Shown one piece after another: positions 19,056 to 24,568 of a stretch of 64,000 nt of DNA. The translations under genes and the position numbers were made by a program. A model generated the notes under the pieces. The model did not search any database and had not been told where the DNA came from. It saw only the letters and a list, made by a program, of their open reading frames with translations. Source of the stretch: an uncultured Prevotellaceae bacterium (GTDB taxonomy: Bacteria; Bacteroidota; Bacteroidia; Bacteroidales; Bacteroidaceae); assembly GCA_902785945.1 (NCBI GenBank), contig CADAAR010000001.1, positions 62,001 to 126,000 on the forward strand, in the 5' to 3' direction. The first letter of the stretch is position 1, and each line of letters starts with the position of its first letter.

Positions 19056-19970
19056 ATGAAGAAATTTCTCTTAATATTTTTCACTATTTACTGTTCACTA
19101 TTCACTGTGAACGCACAGGTGCGCTGGAACGAACGCTATCAACAATATATCGATCAATATAAGGACATTGCCATCGAGGAGATGCATCGCTGGAAGATTC
19201 CTGCTTCGATCACCCTTGCACAGGGACTCTTTGAGAGTGGGGCAGGGCAGAGTGATCTCGCCCGCAAAGGCAACAATCATTTTGGCATTAAGTGCAACGG
19301 CTGGACGGGGCGCACCATCCATCACGACGATGACGCACGCAACGAGTGTTTCCGTGCCTACGACTCTCCCTACGAGTCGTTCGAAGACCATTCGCGTTTC
19401 CTGGTCAATGGTCAGCGCTACCGCAGTCTGTTCAGTCTCAAGACCACCGATTATAAGGGATGGGCGCGAGGCCTGAAGGCTGCTGGCTATGCCACCAATC
19501 CGCAGTATGCCGATAAGCTCATCGAGATTATCCAGCTCTACAAGCTCTATGAGTACGACAAGGCGAAGACCGCCGACCGCTTCATGGTTCAGCACACCAA
19601 GGATCATTCAGTTGGAGGTCAGGGCCTGCATCCCATTAAGATTTTCAATAAGAACTACTATCTTGTAGCGCGTCGTGGCGACACCTTCAAATCCATTGGC
19701 GAAGAGATTGATATCAGCTACAAGAAGATAGCCAAGTACAACGAGCGTGATAAGAACGACCGTCTGACCGAGGGTGAGGTTATCTGGCTGAAGAAGAAGC
19801 AGAAGAAGGCCCCCAAGGACTACAAGGGGCGTCTGCACTATGTCCGTGCAGGCGAATCGATGTACTCCATCGCCCAGTCCTACGGCATCCGTCTGAAGAG
19901 CCTCTACAAGCTCAACCACATGTCGCCCGACGATGATATCCACATCGGCCAGGGCCTCAAGCTCCGCTAA
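19056..19970 (+). CDS. Glucosaminidase (GH73-type) with two C-terminal LysM domains
   Basis: 304 residues. Signal peptide residues 1-20 (ending TVNA-Q). The GH73 domain runs about residues 25-170 with catalytic Glu60 in GLFESGAGQSDLA and the family block NNHFGIKCNGW, plus FEDHSRFL and YATNPQYADKLI. LysM modules lie about 201-247 and 260-304 and bind peptidoglycan. The enzyme should cut N-acetylglucosaminyl bonds of the cell wall, probably for growth or daughter-cell separation. The signal peptide's hydrophobic core is encoded by a heptamer repeat (19080-19107). Confidence 0.92.
   Translation: MKKFLLIFFTIYCSLFTVNAQVRWNERYQQYIDQYKDIAIEEMHRWKIPASITLAQGLFESGAGQSDLARKGNNHFGIKCNGWTGRTIHHDDDARNECFRAYDSPYESFEDHSRFLVNGQRYRSLFSLKTTDYKGWARGLKAAGYATNPQYADKLIEIIQLYKLYEYDKAKTADRFMVQHTKDHSVGGQGLHPIKIFNKNYYLVARRGDTFKSIGEEIDISYKKIAKYNERDKNDRLTEGEVIWLKKKQKKAPKDYKGRLHYVRAGESMYSIAQSYGIRLKSLYKLNHMSPDDDIHIGQGLKLR
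19080..19107 (+). repeat. Heptamer tetrad inside the glucosaminidase signal-peptide codons
   Basis: Units TTCACTA, TTTACTG, TTCACTA, TTCACTG lie in the coding sequence for residues 9-18 (FTIYCSLFTV). It is the same type as the noncoding tetrad at 1240-1267 in reverse orientation. Confidence 0.75.
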
Positions 19971-20110
19971 TCACGACAGGGACGGTTCTTTCTGTGTTTG
20001 GTTCTCTGTATCCGTGTGTCGCTTCCGGCGAGGATCGTCGCGGAGGTTTCCACGTCGTAGACCAGCATTGCGGGTCTCATATATGGGCGTTTTGTTTGCT
20101 TCATTGTCAT
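19967..20110 (-). CDS. Micro-ORF B, 47 residues, (L/I)LAGSDT family
   Basis: ATG at 20110, stop overlapping the convergent glucosaminidase stop by 3 bases. Sequence starts MTMKQTKRPYMRPAMLVYDV and contains ILAGSDT; the basic C-terminus (RTKHRKNRPCRD) is encoded by the REP-like element at 19979-19998, so the tail may be an acquired extension. It lies 5 bases after micro-ORF A and shares its layout: a basic start, Y-(V/M)-(K/R)-P-A, V-(F/Y) and (L/I)LAGSDT. The parallel pattern argues for real translation; an internal ATG at 20104 is an alternative start. Function unknown. No signal peptide or known domain is visible. Confidence 0.6.
   Translation of the reverse strand: MTMKQTKRPYMRPAMLVYDVETSATILAGSDTRIQRTKHRKNRPCRD
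19979..19998 (+). repeat. REP-like repeat, left-arm copy 1
   Basis: GGGACGGTTCTTTCTGTGTT; identical 20-mer at 22806-22825 and a 17/20 match at 24413-24432. Confidence 0.75.
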
Positions 20111-20115
20111 AACAG

Positions 20116-20247
20116 TTAGAATTGATCTGTGGTATCTTCGTCGTCGAGGGGCAGCGTGTCGGAACCTGCCAGTAGATGCGTTTTTATCGTCATGTGGAAG
20201 ACTTCGAACGCGGGCTTTACATAATTGCGCTTTTTAAGATTTGTCAT
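20116..20247 (-). CDS. Micro-ORF A, 43 residues, (L/I)LAGSDT family
   Basis: ATG at 20247, stop at 20116-20118. It is preceded by GGAGG eight bases upstream of the ATG, unusual here because clear Shine-Dalgarno sites are rare. The product begins MTNLKKRNYVKPAFEVFHM, continues with HLLAGSDT and ends in the acidic DDEDTTDQF. It is 15 bases downstream of the LRR surface-protein gene and directly upstream of micro-ORF B, so all three are probably one transcript. From general knowledge, very short proteins of the form 'MKK-x-Y-x-x-P-x-x-x-V ... LLAGS' are frequent in Prevotella, but I know of no assigned function. Confidence 0.68.
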   Translation of the reverse strand: MTNLKKRNYVKPAFEVFHMTIKTHLLAGSDTLPLDDEDTTDQF

Positions 20248-20262
20248 AGTTCTGTCCTCCCT

Positions 20263-22422
20263 TTACTTTACAACTACTTTATTGCCATCCTTTATATACA
20301 AGCCCTTGTCCTTGGGTTCGCCTTGAAGCTTCCGACCATCGAGGTCGTACCATGCGCCATCCACATCTTCCTTCTTCCTTCTTCCATCATCCATCTTCAC
20401 GATTCCCGTTGTCTCGTTGAAGCCGATGTAGCTACGGGCTGCGCTTGCGCCGCTGTAGATGAGATAGGCCTTGCCAGCGGCCACATTGCTGCCCGTGAAG
20501 TGATAAAATCCCAATCCCTGCGAGCCGTTGGCCAGCGTGTAGGCGTTTGCGGGTGTCACCGTTGCCGTCATCGTGCCCACGAGATCGTTGCTGTGTGTAT
20601 CGTTGCTGGCAGTCGCGGTGCGCGTCATCACGGGGTCGCTGCCCGAGCGCAGAATCACCGCCGTCCCGGCATTCACGATTCTGTCTTCCACCTCCGTCAG
20701 CACGAGGCCTGTGCCGCTCACCGTTGCCTTGTAGACCTTTGTCGAAGCGTCGGCCTGGAAGTTGGCGTAGTCGTTGTAGAATGTCATCCATTTCTCGCCC
20801 TCGGCATCGTTAGCGCTGAGGTTCAATGTCAGCGTCGTGCCGCTGGGGAAGGCGTCCTCGCCAATCGACGGATTGCCCGTGATAGTAGCCGAGGTCAATG
20901 CCGTGCAGCCCCCGAAGGCCGAAGCTCCGATGCTCGTTATGCCATCCTTCAGTTCCACGGTTTCGAGGTCGGTGTAGTCCTTGAACTCATTCGCGCCAAG
21001 GGCATAGACGTGCTCGGTGGTGAGAGAACTGATGTGATTATATTGACTCACCTGCTTTTTCCAGGTGCTCGTCTTGATTACCTGCTCTTTTGGATTTGTC
21101 TGCCATTTATTGTTTGCGCTGGAGATGGTCAAGTGCATGTAAATATGCCTACCACTTGATTCTGTTTCTTCCAACGTCCAGCAGAGCCAGCTGAGGTTGT
21201 CTGTATTGCTGCCATTGCCACCGCACCAGCCTAAATATTGTCTCTTATAGGATATTTTAAAAGTCAAGTTTGGCGAATATTGATAGATGTCAGGCGTCAA
21301 ATTAGACAGCGGGCCATCGTAATTTACCGTCCCTGAACTGCTGCTGTTGGCGAAGGCGCGGCTTTTTATTTCTGCAGAATTACCAATGAAGATGTCATTT
21401 ATCCTATTGCACCCCTCGAACGCGCCGGTGCCGATATAACTGACACCTAGCATACTAAGGTCCTCAATGGCCGTACCTACAAAAGTATAAGCAGGGACGT
21501 TCGTGATAGTTGTCGGAAGTGCATTATCTGACATTCCACCTCCAAATCGGTTAACATAACCAACGACCTTCTTGAACTTCGTTAATCCTTGCACGGACGG
21601 CATATAGTCGATGACGGATTCCTCGGGGAAGGTCATCTCCTCAAGGTTCTTGAACTCGCTGAAGCTGAAGTCCGAACTGAAATTCAGCACCGTCGCCCCG
21701 TCAATCTTGGTGGGGATTTCGATGGATGTGTATTCGAGGGTGAGGCCCTCGTAACCTGTGATTATGCATTTACCAGCTCCCATATCGATAATCCATCCTT
21801 TCGACTTGTTGACGTGCATATAAATATCGTCGCTGCTAGAGCCGCAGCCCGAGTTCAGGTCGTAGCCCGTTTCCGTGTCGCCGTTCTTACCCAAAGCGCC
21901 GTTCTTCGTGCTATTGAAGGTGATGGACTTCACGCCGTTATGATCGCCGAAACTCGCCTTGGTGTAATAGAGGTGGATGTCGTCACCACCAGCGTTGCTA
22001 TTCAGGTCGCCCTTTTTACTTTTGAAGTGGCTGTCGCCGTCGTAGGGCACGAGCTGATAGGTGCGGCCATCGATAGTTCGGCTGTCGGGCGCGGTGCCCG
22101 AGGCATCGCTGATATAGAAGTCAGTGATGAAGGTGGCCTTTTCATTGATGTTGCTGGCCTGCTTATAAAGCAAGTAGATATAGTCGCTCTTCGAACCACA
22201 GCCATCGTTCAGGTCCTTCTCGATAGCCGTCCAGCCCTGCGCCACATATTGCTCCTTCAGCGCGTTGGCCTCGGTATTATTGTTCTTTCCGATAAGCATC
22301 ACATCGGTAATGAACATGGTCTCAGCCCACGCTGAGACGGTTGCCATCAGCATCACGGCCAGCGTCATCGCCGCCCGAAGCATCTTGGTTCTCATGTCTT
22401 GTCTTGCTGTCATTGTAGTCAT
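20263..22422 (-). CDS. BspA-like leucine-rich-repeat surface protein with MABP-like N-terminal repeats
   Basis: 719 residues from the ATG at 22422. The frame is open to 22497, but the promoter (22453-22460) lies inside that extension. Signal peptide ends at VSAWA. Residues about 35-170 hold three units of the form DLNxGxGxxxDxIYL (DLNDGCGSKSDYIYLLYK, DLNSNAGGDDIHLYYTK, DLNSGCGSSSDDIYMHV). Then come LRR_5/BspA repeats (LGVSYIGTGAFEGC, DGITSIGASAFGGC). The last 30 residues (WYDLDGRKLQGEPKDKGLYI and KDGNKVVVK) are the tail common in Prevotella exported proteins. A cell-surface adhesin-type role is likely. Codon use is somewhat more GC-rich than that of neighbouring genes. Confidence 0.85.
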   Translation of the reverse strand: MTTMTARQDMRTKMLRAAMTLAVMLMATVSAWAETMFITDVMLIGKNNNTEANALKEQYVAQGWTAIEKDLNDGCGSKSDYIYLLYKQASNINEKATFITDFYISDASGTAPDSRTIDGRTYQLVPYDGDSHFKSKKGDLNSNAGGDDIHLYYTKASFGDHNGVKSITFNSTKNGALGKNGDTETGYDLNSGCGSSSDDIYMHVNKSKGWIIDMGAGKCIITGYEGLTLEYTSIEIPTKIDGATVLNFSSDFSFSEFKNLEEMTFPEESVIDYMPSVQGLTKFKKVVGYVNRFGGGMSDNALPTTITNVPAYTFVGTAIEDLSMLGVSYIGTGAFEGCNRINDIFIGNSAEIKSRAFANSSSSGTVNYDGPLSNLTPDIYQYSPNLTFKISYKRQYLGWCGGNGSNTDNLSWLCWTLEETESSGRHIYMHLTISSANNKWQTNPKEQVIKTSTWKKQVSQYNHISSLTTEHVYALGANEFKDYTDLETVELKDGITSIGASAFGGCTALTSATITGNPSIGEDAFPSGTTLTLNLSANDAEGEKWMTFYNDYANFQADASTKVYKATVSGTGLVLTEVEDRIVNAGTAVILRSGSDPVMTRTATASNDTHSNDLVGTMTATVTPANAYTLANGSQGLGFYHFTGSNVAAGKAYLIYSGASAARSYIGFNETTGIVKMDDGRRKKEDVDGAWYDLDGRKLQGEPKDKGLYIKDGNKVVVK

Positions 22423-22452
22423 ACAAGAATTAATTATAGTTGATTCTGAGTG

Positions 22453-22460
22453 CAAAGATA
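22453..22460 (-). promoter_or_regulatory. -7 element for the LRR surface protein
   Basis: Reverse strand TATCTTTG, 30 bases upstream of the ATG at 22422; it decides the start. Confidence 0.68.
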
Positions 22461-22805
22461 CAAAAAAAATCGCAGAAAACCAAATAAAAATTTTCAAAAA
22501 TCAACTAAAAGAGAGAAAAAGAAAAACAGAAAAGAAAGTTTTCCCCCATACCCCTTTTCAAAGATAATAGAATAAAAGTAAAAGTAGAGAAAAACTACTC
22601 TCTCTACACACAGTTTTTGGATTTTTGGGGCGAAATTGGAATTGATTTTTCGGGGAAATTGGATAAGTCTGTCATTTCTGACGCCAGAATTCGCAATACT
22701 CCGAAAGTAATTTGAAATACTCTGAAAGAAAACGGATTTATTAACGCTAAAATTTTAACTGCAGCACTGCAACGCTGCAGCAGAAAAAAAATTTGGGACA
22801 CGAGA

Positions 22806-22934
22806 GGGACGGTTCTTTCTGTGTTCCCTGCACGAGCACGGGCACCTTCGTTGGCGGCGATGCCGACGAACCCGCCCACGCCCGCGAATACGAGGAATGG
22901 ATCGACTGACCCCATGGTGACATGTCCCGTGAGT
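22806..22934 (+). repeat. REP-like element, copy 2
   Basis: Left arm GGGACGGTTCTTTCTGTGTT (22806-22825) and right arm TGACATGTCCCGTGAGT (22918-22934), about 130 bases end to end. The same pair of arms about 120 bases apart is found at 24413-24530. Confidence 0.6.
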
Positions 22935-23017
22935 TGTTAAGACAACATCGAGCCAAGGTGAAGGTGGATCCCAAAGTCAACATCTACGATGCCTACGCCC
23001 GTCAGCAATTGGCGTGA
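22830..23017 (+). pseudogene. Unrecognised gene remnant with an in-frame stop
   Basis: One + frame reads TSTGTFVGGDADEPAHAREY, EEWID, a TGA at about 22907, then PHGDMSRELLRQHRAKVKVD and PKVNIYDAYARQQLA before TGA at 23015-23017. The composition is protein-like and unlike the AT-rich flanks, and both halves are in the same frame. It looks like the 3' end of a decayed gene interrupted by one stop. No start or promoter is visible and I do not recognise the family. It overlaps the REP-like element, so acquisition with that element is possible. Confidence 0.4.
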
Positions 23018-23055
23018 GACTGTAGAATCATTAGTCAATCTTTAATTTGAAAACA

Positions 23056-23361
23056 ATGAAAACAACTCGACATTGGATGCTCGCCGCCATCCTAACCTGC
23101 GGCCTTCAAGTAGTGACACTCACTTCGTGTGTTGATTTAGCCGATAATCCTATATATGTTATGTTAAGCCTGCTGGACAAGATGTGGGCATGTAGCAAGA
23201 ACGTTCCCAAAATGATGTCAGCGGGCGAAGAAGCTCGTTATGAATACGATTGCACGCTCACTGGCGACCGCATCACCACGTTCCACTCTCACGCATTGGC
23301 ACAGACTGAGACCGTCTTCAATGAAACTACGAGTAGCTATGATATAGAATACCTTGAATAA
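23056..23361 (+). CDS. Small lipoprotein, 101 residues
   Basis: ATG at 23056 (an in-frame TTG lies 9 bases earlier). The N-terminus MKTTRHWMLAAILTCGLQ continues to the lipobox LTSC, followed by VDLADNP, so it is exported and lipid-anchored. The mature part is about 75 residues, rich in Thr, Glu and Ser (EARYEYDCTLTGDRITTFHS). No domain is recognised. It could be a complete small lipoprotein or the shortened remainder of a longer one; the leader type is common in Prevotella. It ends 6 bases before a hairpin of the AATCCCCG family. Confidence 0.6.
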   Translation: MKTTRHWMLAAILTCGLQVVTLTSCVDLADNPIYVMLSLLDKMWACSKNVPKMMSAGEEARYEYDCTLTGDRITTFHSHALAQTETVFNETTSSYDIEYLE

Positions 23362-23367
23362 TTTAAA

Positions 23368-23391
23368 AATCCCCGCCAATCGACGGGGATT
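23368..23391 (+). terminator. Hairpin terminator (AATCCCCG family)
   Basis: AATCCCCG / CGGGGATT with an 8-base loop, followed by TCTTATTT, just after the small lipoprotein stop. Confidence 0.7.
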
Positions 23392-23483
23392 CTTATTTAG
23401 AAGGGGCCGTAGCCCATGCAGCTCGAGAGCGAACATGTTTTTATTGAAATCTTAAGGTGTTTTTAATGATTTCCGGCTTTAAA

Positions 23484-23515
23484 TTTGGTAGTTTCAAAAA
23501 TAGATTGTATCTTTG
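23484..23515 (+). promoter_or_regulatory. Promoter of the HU-like gene
   Basis: TTTG (23484-23487), 20-base spacer, TATCTTTG (23508-23515): a full-consensus Bacteroidota promoter. Transcription would start near 23522, giving a long leader. Confidence 0.75.
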
Positions 23516-23543
23516 CTTCGAATAAAAAGTATTTTAAGGTCGT

Positions 23544-23627
23544 GAAATAGAATTTTCAGCCCGCAGAAATAGATTTTTAGCCCGTTGAAATAGATTTTAC
23601 GGTGCTGAAATAGAATTTTTAGCTCGG
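23544..23627 (+). repeat. Leader repeat array A (four units of 20-22 bp)
   Basis: Units start at 23544, 23566, 23587 and 23607, each opening GAAATAGA(A/T)TTTT; three of the four continue AGC(C/T)CG and the third (ACGGTGCT) is divergent. Confidence 0.85.
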
Positions 23628-23642
23628 AAAGAAATATTCTAC

Positions 23643-23697
23643 GTTAAGGTTATAGACTTTTTGCGTTAAGGTTTTTGACTTTCTGCGTTAAGTGTGG
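23643..23697 (+). repeat. Leader repeat array B (two and a half units of 22 bp)
   Basis: Units start at 23643, 23665 and 23687 (partial), opening GTTAAG(G)TT and containing GACTTT(T/C)TGC. Confidence 0.85.
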
Positions 23698-23727
23698 AAC
23701 AAGTAATCATTTTAAACAATTAAGAAG

Positions 23728-24393
23728 ATGGCAAATTACATTTTAAAAGAACTACCAGGTGAGATGACCGAGGGTAGGACAGTGATTTATCCGAAGTTGC
23801 AGAAATTTCCAATGTTTGACTATGGACTGGTCATCCAGCACATGTGCAGGTTTTCCAGAATCCTTAACGAAGGTATTATACGGGCAGTCTTCGAGGCGCT
23901 GATAACAGAGATGATGTGTCAGATGACGTTAGGGCACAGCATCAAGATCGACGGATTGGGGGTCTTCTCCTTATCCTTAGGATTCGATACATCCAAGGCT
24001 TCAGAAGAAAAAATAGCTAGTATGCAGGAGTTCAGTGACGATTACGATCCCCAACTGAAATACAGGCATGTGTGCATTAAGAGCATCAATTTCAGACCCG
24101 ATCCTGAATTGTTGAGGGAGATGAACAGGCAGACTACTTTCCATAGCGCTGGTGTGGAGATTGTTACTCCAAGGAAAAGCCCGTACACTCCCGAAGAGCG
24201 TCTGGCAAAGGCCAAAAAGATTATTGAAAAGCAGGGATTCATGACGCTTTCCGACTATGCTGAGGAAGTTGGCCTGTCCATGAGCGGCGCTTCCAGAGAC
24301 CTTAGGCAAATAGTGGCCAATCCCAGTTCCGGCATCATTGCCTGGGGAGATCACACGCACAAAGTGTGGGTTAAATCGAAATTTAATAAATAG
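23728..24393 (+). CDS. HU-family DNA-binding protein with C-terminal helix-turn-helix
   Basis: 221 residues. Residues about 30-90 match the HU/IHF fold as elaborated in Bacteroidota (EGIIRAVFEALITEMMCQ, then LGHSIKIDGLGVFSLSLGFD). Residues about 150-215 form a separate winged-helix or HTH-like segment (FMTLSDYAEEVGLSMSGASR, DLRQI). It should bind DNA; the extra domain suggests a specific regulator rather than a general packaging protein (inference). The leader carries two repeat arrays with a 20-22 bp period, about two helical turns, possible binding sites for this protein. It is monocistronic, ending before the hairpin at 24541. Confidence 0.8.
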   Translation: MANYILKELPGEMTEGRTVIYPKLQKFPMFDYGLVIQHMCRFSRILNEGIIRAVFEALITEMMCQMTLGHSIKIDGLGVFSLSLGFDTSKASEEKIASMQEFSDDYDPQLKYRHVCIKSINFRPDPELLREMNRQTTFHSAGVEIVTPRKSPYTPEERLAKAKKIIEKQGFMTLSDYAEEVGLSMSGASRDLRQIVANPSSGIIAWGDHTHKVWVKSKFNK

Positions 24394-24412
24394 GGGTTCG
24401 TCGAGCACGAAA

Positions 24413-24530
24413 AGGATGGTTTTTTCTGTGTTGTGTTTACCACTTCGTAACACTTATAAAAAAGAAAGAACACCTGGGACGCAAATTAAACGTAAGATCA
24501 CAGCTCATAGGGACAGGTCCCGTGAGTCGT
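24413..24530 (+). repeat. REP-like element, copy 3
   Basis: Degenerate left arm AGGATGGTTTTTTCTGTGTT (24413-24432, 17/20 to the other copies) and right arm GGGACAGGTCCCGTGAGTCG (24510-24529), which contains the perfect palindrome GGGACAGGTCCC apart from its centre. It lies between the HU-like gene and the tamB end. Confidence 0.6.
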
Positions 24531-24540
24531 ATGAACGCGT

Positions 24541-24568
24541 AAATGCCTCGCATTAGTGCGAGGCATTT
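24541..24568. terminator. Bidirectional hairpin between the HU-like gene and tamB
   Basis: 12-bp perfect stem AAATGCCTCGCA / TGCGAGGCATTT with a 4-base loop. It overlaps the last codons and stop of tamB. Confidence 0.65.

Larger units (their letters stand above)
22423..23055. other. Gene-poor stretch: promoter, A-rich leader, hairpin, REP-like element and gene remnant
   Basis: No intact gene. It holds the LRR-gene promoter (22453-22460) and A/T-rich DNA to about 22600. A hairpin CTGCAGC/GCTGCAG lies at 22759-22780. A REP-like element follows (22806-22934), and then a broken reading frame (22830-23017) ends 38 bases before the small lipoprotein ATG. Confidence 0.7.
23362..23727. other. Noncoding stretch: terminator, promoter and repeat-filled leader of the HU-like gene
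   Basis: Contains the terminator at 23368-23391, nothing recognisable at 23400-23480, the promoter at 23484-23515, and a transcribed leader of about 205 bases with two different tandem repeats (23544-23627 and 23643-23697). Confidence 0.75.

Noticed and set aside
22759..22780. CTGCAGC/GCTGCAG hairpin as a riboswitch or attachment site
   Set aside because: Short, isolated stem with no conserved aptamer features and no integrase nearby; possibly a minor terminator.
23544..23697. Possible CRISPR array or plasmid iterons in the repeat-rich leader
   Set aside because: There are no spacers between units, the units are contiguous and degenerate, no cas or rep genes are near, and a promoter places them in a transcribed leader.
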